The translations under genes were made by a program, and so were the position numbers. From assembly GCF_000002425.4 (NCBI RefSeq), contig NC_037270.1, positions 14,836,678-14,900,677 on the forward strand: 64,000 nucleotides of DNA. Direction: 5' to 3'. This DNA comes from Physcomitrium patens. Taxonomy: Eukaryota > Streptophyta > Bryopsida > Funariales > Funariaceae. Positions 1-12,296 of the stretch are shown piece after piece. Position 1 is the first letter of the stretch; each line of letters opens with the position of its first letter. The notes under the pieces are model-generated. The model did not search any database. It was not told the origin of the DNA and worked only from the letters and a program-made list of their open reading frames with translations.

Positions 1-3000
1 TGGACTTGAAGTGCCTTCTAAATAATGATGCTATTCTTAAAATGAATCGATGATTGTAAGGAGCTCTTTGTCATAGATCTCATAATTAATTTTGGCTGCT
101 GAAAATTCCTTAGAATGAAAAGCTACTGGGTATAGTTTATCATCTGTTGCCATTTGTGATAACATGGCACCCATAACAAAGTCTCACACGTCTGTTTTCA
201 TAAAAAATATCTTGAAAAAGTCTATGCAATATAAGATTGGTACAGAAGTAAATTCTTTCTTTAAAGCATCAAATAATGCTTTTATTGCTTTATTTCACTC
301 ATGTCTGTCTTTATAAGTCAAATGTGTAAGTAAAGCTGCCACTTGAAAAAAGTTCTTGATGAAGATTCGATAGTAATTAGCAAAGCCCAAAAAGCATTGC
401 ACAGCTCATACTGTTCTTAGAATCTTCTAATCTATGATAGTTTGAACCTTTTTAGGATCCATCATAAGGTCTTTGTTGAAAATGATGTAACCTAAAAAGT
501 CAACTAAAGTAGTGTAGTATACACACTTTTTTAACTTAGTATGTAATCATGTATCTCTAAGTTTTTTTAATATATGACGAACATGAAGTTCATATTCTTC
601 TATGTTCTTAGAATAGATTAGAATGTCGTCTAAATAGCAAACAACAAAATCATCTAGAAATTCATAAAAAATATCATTCATAAAATGTTGAAAAGTAGTC
701 TATGCATTCGTGGGTCCAAAAAGTATGACATTATATTCAAAATGTCCATACCTACTTCAAAAAGTAGTCTTCGATTCATCTCCTTCTTTGATACGAACTA
801 GGTTATATGCTCTTCATAGATCTATTTTGGTATAGATCTTTGTTTGATTGAATTGGTTAAAAAGTCCTGAATCAAATGCAAAGGATATCTATTTTGATGG
901 TGATCTTATTGAGTCCTTGATAATCTACAAACATCCATAGAGATCCGTCTTTCTTCTTCACAAATAAGATAGGAGCTCTAGCTGGAGATTTAGAATGGCA
1001 TATGAAGTTCTTTGCCAAGTTTTTATCAATGTATTCCTTTAATGCAGCCAACTCATTTTGAGACAAGCTATAGATCGGTCCGAATGGTTGTTGAGCTCCT
1101 TCTTGAAGATCAATTGAACAATCATAAGGTCGATGCTTTAGAAGAATATCTGCATTTTTTTTTTCACAAACGTCTTGAAATTCTTGATATTAGCTAAGAA
1201 TACCACTTGACATTTTTTCATCAATAGAAATGGACATAGTATATATAGCAAAAGATGATCTTTCTTTTGCAACATGCATAAAAGCTCTTGTACATATCAG
1301 TAAAAGTTTGGATATACTAGACTTATGTACTTCTACTTCACTAATTCAATTTTAGATTATACTACTTGAAAAGTTAAGATTACGAGAAATCCAATCTATT
1401 TGAAGATTATATTTTTCTAGCCACAATAATCCTAAAACAACCAGATTAGAGAGAGATTTTATTACATTAAATACTATTACACTGTTATGATCTTTAATTG
1501 TTACATCTAAAAAAACAATCACATAGATAACATTTCCAAAAGACAACAAACAACCATCTATGACTTCTACATGTACAAATTTAGTTTTTTTAACTAGAGA
1601 CATTTTTTGATTTTTGAAAAAACCTTTGTCTATAAAACAGGCTAAGGCTCTTAAATCTAATAAAACAAAGACTTTGTGATTTTTAGGTCCTAAATATACA
1701 TCTATTATAAAACAAAGTGAAGGGTTTGAAGAGAGAATATGATCTTTACTAGGTATTGCACATGATTCTAGCTGCACGGTCTTTATTATAGGTGGAGAAA
1801 CTCATTTTTTGATACATTATCTTCTTTGGTAATTGTACTCTTCATTTTATAACTGTGTTGTTTTTTTGGATAATGTTGAGCAGTGTACTTAGCTTCTCCA
1901 TAATATAAATACAAACCCTCTTCGCGACGTTGAATTTTTTCTTGCTCTGTGAGAGGTTTAAAATGTATCATATCAATTTGCATTGATTCCGGCTTTGATG
2001 AATATGTTTCAAAAAACTATAGAGCTATCGCATTTACTTGACTTGTTCCTCTCTAGCCAAGTTTTTATTCTTAATGTCTTTCAAATAATTAATTATTGCA
2101 TGCAATGGCTTGAGTAATAAATTGTTTCAAAGATTCTGCTTTTGGCATTATTAATAACAAATCTTTAATGCTATCTTTCAAGCCATATCAAAATTGATTG
2201 ATAAGTGCTTTGTCATTCCATTCCACATCGCAAGCGAGGTTTTGGAATTAAGCAATATATATAGTGGCTAACTGTGATCTTTGTCGTAAAGATAAGAGCT
2301 TAGTCTTTGCTGCTCTTTCTCGATCGCTTTCTCTGAATGTGGCTGTAAATACTTCTAGAAATGAATTCAAATCATAAAAGAGTCATGAATCTTTTTCCAT
2401 TAAAGATACAAAGTAAGAGAGAGTACTTCCTGATAGAAGGATGCCTAGGAATCCAACTTAAGTAAATCCATCAGGATATTAAGAAGAATGCAACTTTAGA
2501 TATAGCTTAATTACTTGTAAAAATCTTCAAAATTTTGATCTTGTTCCATCAAACTTCTCAGGCATACTAATCCTTACTCTCATCATACTTGTAGGAAGAA
2601 AACTCCCTAAATTTGGTTGTAAGGTCAATTTACTTGCTTCTTTTAATTACACAATTTCTTGTCGTAAATTCTGAACTTTCATAGGCGTAGGTATAGTATT
2701 TCCATGATTCATGTTAGAAATATGTGAGGATTCTATTCTTAAGATGTTGACAAGTTCATAAAGATCTACAATGATTGCAAATCTATTTTCACTTCCACTA
2801 AGAGTAGCATCTATAATCTTCTTTTCCATAGACAACTCAAAAAAATATAAAAAGTTAAATTAAAGGAAGGTAATCTGTAACCTCTAATAAAAATTTCCAC
2901 AAAGATAGATAATCTATTTTCTTTAAGAAAAATATCAGTATTAGAAAACAAGATTTTTTGTTTAAAGATGGGTAGTGTGCAACCTCCAAAATACAACAAT

Positions 3001-3595
3001 TGAAGTGGGATAATCCACTCACTTCTAAAACAAGACAAAAACAATATATTGGCACTTTTGTCAAACTGTCTAGGACATAAATCTTGAAGAAAGAAAATTC
3101 TCAATACACTCTTGTATCACTGACAAAAACTAAAAAGTTACTTAAGAAGTGATGTAATATTTAACTACAATGGTTATTGCCAAAAATAAAAAGACTAGAA
3201 TGTCTTAAAATAAGACTAAGAACTAGAGAGGCATTGAGAAGAGTGAAGAAGGCTTTTTTCTTGACTCCTTATATACTTATAACTAGAAGCTACGTGGCGA
3301 TGTCCTATAGGACCTCTAAAACATGTTGACTTTATTAACTACATGTCTTAGCTTGCAAGGCAAGTTCTTTATGTATATGCCACATAATTAGCTTGTTCCA
3401 CAAGCTATTACATGGAATTAACTTGTTTCATAAGCTACCAACATGTGGTTAGCTTATTGGCTAAGTTTTTAACCTACAAACTTATTTAAAGTCAAAATTA
3501 CATCTATAAAGCTTGTAGGAAGCTTTTTTAAATTAATATATATTTACCTACTTCTATCTAATCATATAAGTAACTATTGATGTAAATATATATGC
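1..3595 (-). mobile_element. Ty3/gypsy LTR retrotransposon fossil, 5' part (LTR, gag, protease, RT)
   Basis: Read on the minus strand, this is the front part of a Ty3/gypsy element, running off the window's left edge. An LTR lies at about 3065-3595, recognised by inverted similarity to the LTR at 6669-7266 and to both LTRs of the element at 41.3-47.4 kb. It is followed by gag-like sequence (2647-2835 and 1786-1983), a retropepsin-like stretch (1352-1777), and reverse transcriptase at about 870-1070 with the recognisable stretch [12 protein letters not shown]. RNase H-like sequence reaches the left edge. The element is broken, with many breaks, and looks old. It abuts an oppositely oriented back part of a similar element at about 3.6 kb. 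Confidence 0.8.
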
Positions 3596-5651
3596 CCATG
3601 ATACACATTGATTTCTTCAAGGCATTTTTTATGAAAATAAACACATCAAATTTCGCTATAGGTGTTGTTTTATCACAAATAGGAGAAGATGACATACTCC
3701 ACCCTGTAGCTTTTTATTCTAGGAAATTCTTAATGGCCAAGATTAACTATGAGATCTATAAGAAAGAACTTCTTGCAACTGTGGATTCTTTTCAAGAATA
3801 ATATCAATATCTAGAAGGCGCTTTGAATCTAATCACCATATTTATGAATCAGAAGAACCTTAAGTATTTTATGTTAGCATGTATTTTGAATTGTCGCCAG
3901 TCTTGTTGGAGCATGTCTTTATCAAGATTTGAATTTAATATCACTTATTTGGTAGAAAAAAAATAACAAGGTTTGTCTAATGCCCTTTTTAAATATTTTT
4001 ATATTACAGCAAAAGAATGAGATGTAGCTTTTGATCAAAAAAAGATAATTTTATTGATGCCAAAATAAAATTTATCTTTGAGCAGTGAAATCAACATTGG
4101 CTATTGATTCAATTTTTTTCAAGGAAATTTAATCAAGTATGTTCTATGATCCTTTTATTCATGATATGAAGAATACTTCTTCTAAGTCTTAAAAAATACT
4201 TCCAAATTTGAGTTCAAGAACAACCTACTTTATTTTGAAAGATGCATATATATTCCTAAAGAAGAAACACATTTTTGTGTTCTTCAAGCACATTACAACT
4301 TTCCAATAGTAAGACATTTTGGATAGAATAAGACTTTGGAGCTAATATCTAGAGATTATTGATGGCCACAAATGTAGAAAGCTATAAAAGACTTTGTTTA
4401 ATCATGCGACATTTATTCAATGTCAAAAATCCCTTGTCATTAACTTTTTGGACTTTTTTAGCCATTACCTATTCTAAAACAACTATGGTCTTTTATTTCT
4501 ATAGATTTTATTATAGATCTTCTAGTCTCAAGTTTGTGTGATCTTATATTTGTGATCGTAGATCATTTTATCAAAATGGCATATTTTTTACTATGCACAA
4601 AATCTATCACATGTGAAAAAACTGCCAAGCTTTTCCTTGACAATATTTATCAATGTCATGGATTATCAAAAGATATTATATTGAATAGAGGGACTCAATT
4701 TGTATTAAGATTATAGAGAATCTTTTTTAAGTTTTTAAATATAGACATAAAGCTTTCTTTGATCTTTCATCCTCAAATTAATAGACAAACAAAGTACATA
4801 AACTAAGTTCTAGAGAAATACTTAAGACATATCATCAATTATTAATAAGACCATTGGAGAATCTTCTTACCATTGGCAAAATTTGCTTATAATAATATAA
4901 TACATTTTTTTATGCAACAAACACCTTTCTTTGCCAATTATGGTTACCATCTACAACTTGATACTTTTGACTTTTCAAAAGTCAATAATTTTGTGGCCAA
5001 TGATTTGGCAAATCGTTTGTCAAAGCTACATAAAATAATAAAGGTGCAATTAAAGGAAGCTCAAGAACAATAAAAGATCAACCCGGATGCATATCAAAAG
5101 CAACAACCATAATTTAATGTAGGTGACATAGTATGGTTTCTTTGTCATGATGTCTAGACTACTTGTTCTTATAACAAATTGGACTACCGTAAGCTTTGAC
5201 ATTTTTTTATTTGTAGACAAATCAATCCAATTGCTTATCGATTACATCTACCATAGTCAATGAAAATCCACCTTGTATTTTACATTTTTCTTCTTAAACC
5301 ATATGAGATCATAAATATATCAAAAAGAAGATAAGTCCCACCTCCTCTTATAGAAGTAGATAATAATAATGAAATAGGATTAGACTATCTCAAAAATTTA
5401 AGATCCTTTTATTCCACAACAATATAAAACTTCAACACAAAATCAAACAAAATAGACCAAAATAGAATTGAATGGAATTAAACAAAATTAGACATGAAAG
5501 ACAAACTATCCAAACAAAAACAGAAAAAAACTGAACAAAAGGATGCAAAATTAAACTTTATTAAGAGAAAGAGTTTGAAGCCATACTTGACTAGATGTCC
5601 AAAAAGATCTTAGTTAGTCCTATTTATACCTTGTCATACTACCGTGGACTT

Positions 5652-5870
5652 TCTAGAATGTTCTTACGTAGTAGGTCCTATCTAAATAACAACCCTAAAT
5701 TTCTTTTCTAGAAGATTCTTTGATAAGTCCCACCTAAATAATCACCTTAAGTTTTTTTTTTAGAAGGTTCTGTAGTAGGTCCTACTTAAATAACTGCCCT
5801 AAATCCTTTTTAGAATGTTCTACGATGGATCCTACCTAATCCACTAACCTAACCTCAATTCTAAAAACTT
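5652..5870. repeat. Degenerate tandem repeat, about 52-56 bp unit, 3-4 copies
   Basis: Successive units begin with TAGAA(T/G)(G/A)TTCT, contain a variant of GTAGGTCCTACTTAAATAAC, and end in CCTAAAT followed by a T-rich run. Copies start near 5652, 5709, 5760 and 5811, the last being diverged. They lie inside the 3' non-coding part of the gypsy fossil and may mark a nested insertion or an expanded regulatory block. Confidence 0.6.
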
Positions 5871-6668
5871 TCATAATTCTAATTATCTATATAATTATCT
5901 TATCTATACCCTATTACAAATAAACAGTTTGAAGAGGAAGAAGTTCTAGACTTAAAGTGGTACCAAAATAAGTTGGAATATCTTGTCTATTAGAGTAGAT
6001 ATGATATTAATGAATGCATATAGAAGCCAACAAAGAATCTTAAAAATGAAGCAAAGATAGTGGAAGCTTTTCATCAACAACATCCATCAAAACGAAGATG
6101 AAGGATAGCAAATCTTTGCTATAAAAGAAACTCAATTCAGAAAAGATTACATTCTATCTTCTATTATTGTTTGTAATTTTTGTATGATTGTGGCATTAAG
6201 AAGATAGAAAATCAATAGCTGGCGAATTCAACTCAAGAACAATCATTTGTTGACTTATTGGACAAGACATTGCAATTAATATAGCCTTCAAGATAATGTA
6301 TTAGGGATGAAGACCATTAAGAACAACATATTCTTCCTTGAATAAATGGCAAGATACAACGCATTTCATATCACAACATAGGAAAAGAGTCTTGATGTTT
6401 AGTGATTTTATTGGAGGTAGGTACGACTCTTAATGGTATTACAAATATTTTGTTTGAAGGAAGTTACAAACGTTTCAACAATGATGAAATCATAGGGTGG
6501 TCTTTTTGACCTAAAATAGGACACTATTAATGGCTGAAAGGTCCTGTCAACTACCTTCAAAGGAAACAAAGATGACAGTATATGGCAAATACAATTTGCC
6601 ATATTTTAGACTTCCTCAACATATGATTATTGCTCCTTGTGAGACTCATCCTTTAAAGGAGGGATAAT

Positions 6669-7266
6669 GTCATAGATTTATATCTATTGTAATTATTATT
6701 TACGTAATATGAATATATAGGATTAGATAAAAATAAATTAATTTCATAATAGCTTCTAATAATTAATTTTATAATAGCTTCTAATAATCTAATATATCAT
6801 AATGTAAAGTCAAAACAACATAATATTCATAAAAACTTCACATATGTTGTTTTGACTTTACATATATTTGTAGTTGATTGATAGGTTAGAAACTTGGTCA
6901 ACAAGCTATTCATATGCTACATGTATTGATAGCTTGTAGAACAAGGTAATTATGTAGCGCCCATATAGAAAACTTACCTTGCAAGTCAAGATATGTGTCA
7001 TGCAAAGTCAACATGTTTTTGGAGGTCCTATAGAATGTTGCTACATAGATCGTAGGTTGATAGTATATATAGAAGCAAGAGTGAAGCCTTCTTTACTCTT
7101 GTAAATTCTTTTCTTGCTTTTAGTCTAGATTCAAGAGTCTCTAGTTTCCTTATCTTTTGGCAATAGCCATTCCACTTTTCTTTTTAATATATATACTTCT
7201 CTATTTCTATTTCTTTGAGAGAGTCTCACTTGTTTATTTGCTTTCATCAAATTCTTGTCTTTAACA
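6669..7266 (+). repeat. 3' LTR of gypsy fossil
   Basis: About 600 bp beginning TGTCATAGATT. The internal landmarks GACTTTACAT, AACATGTTTTTGGAGGTCCTA and TTTTGGCAATAGCCATTCC recur, in inverted orientation, in the LTRs near 3.1-3.6, 41.4-41.9 and 46.8-47.4 kb. That four-fold recurrence is the evidence for an LTR. The exact 3' edge is approximate. Confidence 0.7.
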
Positions 7267-9147
7267 CCTATGCATCATCAAAGAATAGCAATTGAGTCAA
7301 TTAGGAAGAAATCATGGCATTATAAGCATAAAAAATAATCTACTATATCAAGTAACCATCATATATAAATCTAATGTGGAAATGAAATCGTCATTTGACA
7401 CAATGGCAAGAGCATGTATATAGTCCGATTTCAACACAAAGTAGTACTTATAGTAAGCATGTAACTTTTAATCCGAGGAATCTTATGGCTCTTTCGTGAT
7501 GTGGAAAAAAGTCTCTTATATTATGAGACCTCAGCTATTTGTTCATCCAAGTGTGTTAGTGGAGGGCCAATCTACAAGACCTATTGGTATTTCAAACTAG
7601 AAGAAGCTACCTTGTTGCAAAAGTTGCCTGAATGCTTGTCTTTTTTGAGTATCAATTGAAGCAACTAAAAATTTTAGAATCTAGAAGAAATTCAATTCTT
7701 GTATCAAGTACGTAGAGGGGATACTAGCAGCCTGCTTATCACTTTTTATATCTCTTTTAGGAAGGCATAATCACACAAACAAGTGAAAATAGAAGATGGA
7801 GGTAGAGATGGGGAATAGAAGACAGAATCAAGGAGGTTAAACTAGACAATGAAAATGTGGGAAACAATTTAGTAAAAATTTGGTACCATCATTATACCCT
7901 TTTAATCTTGTCTCTATTCCTAGCCGTTCTCTTATTTCCAACCATCGCCCCCACCTCCATCTTTAGCAAAAATTGGAAATGAGAAACCATTGAAAATAAA
8001 GATAGAGACTACAAGAATGCAATGATGGTTAAGATAGAGTGGGTGGTCTATTAAAAAATTGGATTGCTTTGTCATTCTCCTTAATTTAACATATAATTTA
8101 ATTTTAAAAAATATATATTATATATATTATAAAAAATAATTGTATATAAATAATTTTAATAAATATATATTTATTTATATAAAGAGTGATTTAGATACAA
8201 TATTTTTAAAATATTGAACATAAATTCAATATTTTATTAAAATATTTTTAGAATTTTTTGTTATTGCTAATATTTGAATTTAATAGTCATTATGTAGTCT
8301 TAATGTTACATAGGTACAAAACAATTATTGGTCATATTTTTAGTTTTATTTTTTATTATTCAATATATTAAAAAATCTTTAAAATTTGAATAATATCAAT
8401 TATTTTTTAAAACATATATTTTATCTAATATATATATATATATATATATAGTCATAAAATAAATATGATGTAATTTTTTAATAGTCATATTTAGCAATGT
8501 TTTAATACCACCATTTACCAAGTTTAGTTACTATAGGACTTGACTTTAATAATCAAGATTGTTCTTAGTTGAAAGACCTTGTTGTAGGTATTAAAATTGC
8601 TAATAAGGTCAAAATATATTACTATGTAAGCATGTTCACTTTACCAATTTATAAATATTTGAAAGAAACTTAAATTTGAATCATAATTTTAAAACATAAT
8701 TTGGCAACTTCTTTTACTTCTATTAGTGACTTATATTAACATATCATTATATATATCATTTGAAAATTTATTCATTATATATTTTTTTGAATCACACAAA
8801 TATTAGTATATTATCTACTTACTTATTTTCAATAAATTCATAGATATTTACAATCCTTGAAATATTGAACATCCACAAAAAGAAATTAGTATCTTCTTGT
8901 TACTAGCTTTGATACACATTAACTTTTCACTACTACATTCCAATAAAATGTTCTTTTATTATCTAATGTTTGTATCATCAATAGCCATGATTTTATTATT
9001 TTAACCATCATTAACAAGAAGAGGCGCACACACAATGCGGTAGAGATTTTAAAACCAAAAAGAAAACCAAAAATGAAAATCATTAAAATATATATATATA
9101 TATATATATATTATACGCACAAACGATATTTCATACAACAGACAATT
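7267..9147. other. AT-rich intergenic DNA
   Basis: No gene or intact element recognised. An AT dinucleotide run lies at 8428-8450 and another at about 9088-9111. A weak inverted pair, AGATGGAGGT at about 7796 and ACCTCCATCT near 7957, is the only other structure seen. Confidence 0.5.
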
Positions 9148-9731
9148 TCATGGCAAGAAGAAAGCAGCATGCCACGTCACACCCCCACCCACCTGGGGGA
9201 GCAACCAACGAGGCCAGGGGCTTTTAAAATTAGGTAACGAATTTTTAAAAAGTCGGGGATCTCGGCGGGCCCCTGCTAAAATTGCTGCTCTAATACGCTG
9301 AGGAGTAGACCAGCTGGAATGCTCTGTCTCCAAGTCAAGTATCTCGATTGATTCGTTGTCTGTTTCTTCTTCGAACCCTCACGGACCGCTATTTTTTAGT
9401 AACTGGGTTTGGTTGGTTGGTTGGTTGATTGATTGATGGGGATTTCGTTGAGGAATTCCGTTTCCATTTCATCACACATTGGAGTCCTGAACTGGGTCCA
9501 ATTCATATTTGCAGGTTTTCGCTGCGTTTGAAGTTGCTGCGGTCCTCCGGAAGGTTAGAATTTGTTTGCAGAGGATCTCGGGTTGGTGTCAGGATCCGAG
9601 TTAACGGCACAAGTGTAGGGTGTACGTGAACATTGGGTGTTGGGGAGATGATTTAGAGGGTAAGGGAAGGAATTTAAGGTGCATCTGTTGAATTGCGAAT
9701 GCAGGGTTTTAGTTGAGTTTCAGTCTCAACG
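9148..9731 (+). promoter_or_regulatory. Promoter and 5' leader region of the L18a-like gene
   Basis: Base composition changes from AT-rich to mixed at about 9.15 kb, as in the other gene islands. A pyrimidine-rich ATTTGCAG near 9506-9515 could be a 5' UTR splice acceptor. No clear TATA box was identified. The region contains a GGTT/GATT run at 9412-9437. Confidence 0.4.
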
Positions 9732-11625
9732 ATGGGATTCGAGAAGGGAGCAACTTACGGTACTTTTGATGGGTCGCAAAGTTTTCCGCAGTCGAGTGCT
9801 CCTCTGCTTCCTGGTACTTTTGGCAGTGGTGGCCATGTGCAGTACCCTGTAGTTCCTGGTACGTGGTTCTCTTCCTACCTTTCTCTTGCACCGATCTGTT
9901 GCTTCCGTTCTAGGTTTCGTTGTCAAGGAATGAATCTAAACGTTGAAGCAATCGAGAGGTTCGAAACCATTAGTTCTTGGCAAGGGTAGCACTCTGTGAT
10001 GCGTAAAAGTTTGAAGGTGAAATTTGGGTCATTCTCGGATTGAGTGAAAGAGTTTCAATAAATAAACGGGATTAGTATGTTCATCAAGGGAAATATTTGA
10101 ACGCATGCGTCGATGTCACTGAGTTTTAGATTCACGCCAGTCTTATTGGGGGGGGGGGGGGGGGGTAATCGTTGCCCAGTTCTAGCGGGAAGACTATTTT
10201 TTCAAAGACGTGCCATTTTTTCTGCTCTTGCGTTTTGCAGTGCGTGAATGGCGGTGCATGTCTTTTAGTAACTTTGGAATTAAATTAGGCAACAATTGTT
10301 ACATTCTTTTGGTCAACCTAAGTAGTGGCTATTTACCTCTTGAAAAAATTCAGTGAAAAGAACTGGATAAAATTTCATTGCAAGTGTTAGAACACTCTTT
10401 AGTGCTAGAGTTCCTGATTTATACAATACCTATCTTACATCTGCATCACCGTATAACATGCACAGTGAGCGATGAAGTGATCGCTGCAACGCTAAAGCGA
10501 TGGGAAGTATTGTAATGCATGAGTTGATTGCTTCTTTCTTACTCTTGATACAGTTTTTTATAATATGTCGGGCATTTATTTCCTCATCATATTAGTGTTC
10601 CTGTTCATTGTGTTCATTCTTCAATGGACATCTATTTTGCACTGCAGGATATCCAGTTCTGGAAAACTATCCAGGAAGTGGTCAAGGTTCTGGATGCTAT
10701 CAACCCGCTCAGTATCCTGTCCCACAACCCGTTCAGACCTGTTATTACGAGTGCCATGAGGTCATATGCCACCAACGGGCACTTCCATTTTGCGGACTTG
10801 GTTTCGGCTGGTTCCTGTAAGTTATACTACTCTTCTCCCGAAGACCTTTTACAATGTTTTTTCTTTTACTTCTAACTTAGGATGGAGTACACCGACATAT
10901 GTGTGCTTCAACCCCAAAATTTTACGCAGTTGTGATAAGTCATTCCAACTCTCTAGCATCATTATCAGATTGCTCCTATTTCCTGATACAGCACTATGGT
11001 TCCTCGGAGGACCATGCCATTTGCACTTGACTGGAAGTGCAAATAAACCGTGTTGGAAATCCTGCGACTCGTACGCCTCCAAAGGACAAAAATCACAGCT
11101 TCTTTGAATTTTGTTTGTTTGTTTATTTATTTATTTATTTGGAGAGACGCATTCGTACAATTGGTTATTTACTCTGAATCCTATATCGTTCTGGCTTATA
11201 CGCTCGGTAATGGCTACGTTACATTAAGCTGACACAAACATTCATGCTCATTGGTGTGTCTTTCAAAACAGATTCATAATGGGGTTCTTTATTGCCGTGT
11301 TTCCTTGGTATATTGGAGCTGTCATTTTCCTGTTTGTGAGACATGACGCTCGTGAACGCACTGGGCTGTTGGCTTGCACCATAGCTGTGAGTTTTGTCAC
11401 ATCCTTCGCAGTGGATTAGCCATCTTTATAACTCGTTGTGTTATCAAAGAAAGTGACATGCTGAATTGGTGATGAATTTGCATCTTGTCATGTTGATTAC
11501 CTTTTTAAAACTGAATTGTTTCATGTTAAAGCAACCAACCGTTTGAACATTATCGGTGTGTGCAGGCTTTGGTTCTATTATTTGTCGGAGGGGTGGGCTT
11601 CCATGTTCATATGCAACACCACTAG
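9732..11625 (+). CDS. L18a-like (RPL18A-like) small membrane protein
   Basis: Four exons assemble in frame: 9732-9858, 10648-10816, 11272-11386, 11566-11625, giving 156 residues ending in MQHH. The N-terminal ~85 residues are rich in Gly, Pro, Tyr and Gln. The C-terminal part carries the family core CGLGFGWFLFIMGFF, then PWYIGA and a charged RHDARER turn, then a second hydrophobic segment LLACTIAALVLLFVGG. This fits plant proteins annotated '60S ribosomal protein L18a-like', which despite the name are small proteins with two membrane segments and not ribosomal subunits. All three introns are GT-AG with in-frame junctions. The cellular role is not established; a membrane location is inferred from the helices. 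The ATG is the first codon of the only frame continuous with the family core. It converges with OHP1. Confidence 0.87.
10148..10165 (+). repeat. Poly-G tract (18 G) in intron 1
   Basis: Eighteen consecutive G lie in the first intron of the L18a-like gene, on the coding strand. Such a run can fold as a G-quadruplex in DNA or pre-mRNA and is also prone to length error in sequencing. Confidence 0.9.
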
Positions 11626-12296
11626 CTACGTTTAGCCACAGTGGCGGAGTCATTTGTGTGCTGGAAATGCACGAATACATATTTTGTGTTAGTAGTGTAT
11701 TCACGAAATCGTATTTTTACTCGGATATAATCTTCGTGATTAGATGTTATGTCCTTATTGCAGTCAATTTGTATTTTAATGTTGTGAACATGATAGTTCA
11801 CCAAGAAGACATTGAGCGGATGATGCTTAACTGCCAAGATGTACATCTTTGTATAATATAAGGCGTTTTCTGCTTCACAGTTTTGACGGGCGGAACGGAT
11901 AATTGATCTCGTGCAGGTTCTTTACCATCATAAATTTTTGCATGTTGGATCGGCGTTGTGAACATATTAAGCGCTTTGGTTTGCAGAGGTTCACAATAGG
12001 AATACTAACACAAACACATGGGTAAAACAGTAATTAATTCGTTGCCAAAGAAGCTAGGTGAATACAAAAATATCTTGACGTATCTTAGAATGTGTTTCAA
12101 CATTTTCAATATTTCCAACATCTTATCATGAGGGTACTCAGTGGCTTGCACACTGGTGAAATACCAGTGCATGCAGCTGAAGCACAGTGCTGTATCAAAA
12201 TTATGAGATGTTCGACTAAAATAATGTTTTACGATATCACAGAAATACAAACTATTGGGGCTTTTGACATGCACAAGCTCATAATGCACTTCCTCC
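11626..12296. other. Convergent 3' intergenic region
   Basis: Six hundred and seventy bases between the stop codons of the L18a-like gene (+) and OHP1 (-). It should hold both 3' UTRs and polyadenylation signals. No third gene is seen; the short open frames on both strands match no known family. Confidence 0.5.

Larger units (their letters stand above)
3596..7266 (+). mobile_element. Ty3/gypsy fossil, 3' part (RNase H, integrase, 3' LTR)
   Basis: Plus-strand back part of a gypsy element. RNase H-like sequence at 3592-3801 contains FFMKINTSNFAIGVVLSQ and YSRKF. Integrase pieces lie at 4534-4716 (VDHFIKMAYFL) and 4873-5073 (FAYNN followed by FFANYGYHLQLDTFDF, the usual integrase C-terminal region). 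The terminal LTR is about 6669-7266, beginning TGTCATAGATT. Between integrase and LTR is about 1.3 kb without recognised coding, including a tandem repeat at 5652-5870. The element is broken many times and looks old. It resembles the element at 41.3-47.4 kb, so both belong to one family or two close ones. Confidence 0.8.

Noticed and set aside
10565-11107. Several plus-strand frames inside the L18a-like gene
   Set aside because: They cross the intron after 10816 or use other frames than the spliced protein.
9732-11625. Genuine cytosolic ribosomal protein eL20 (L18a)
   Set aside because: Only the C-terminal membrane-type core of 'L18a-like' proteins matches; the basic RNA-binding body of the ribosomal protein is absent.
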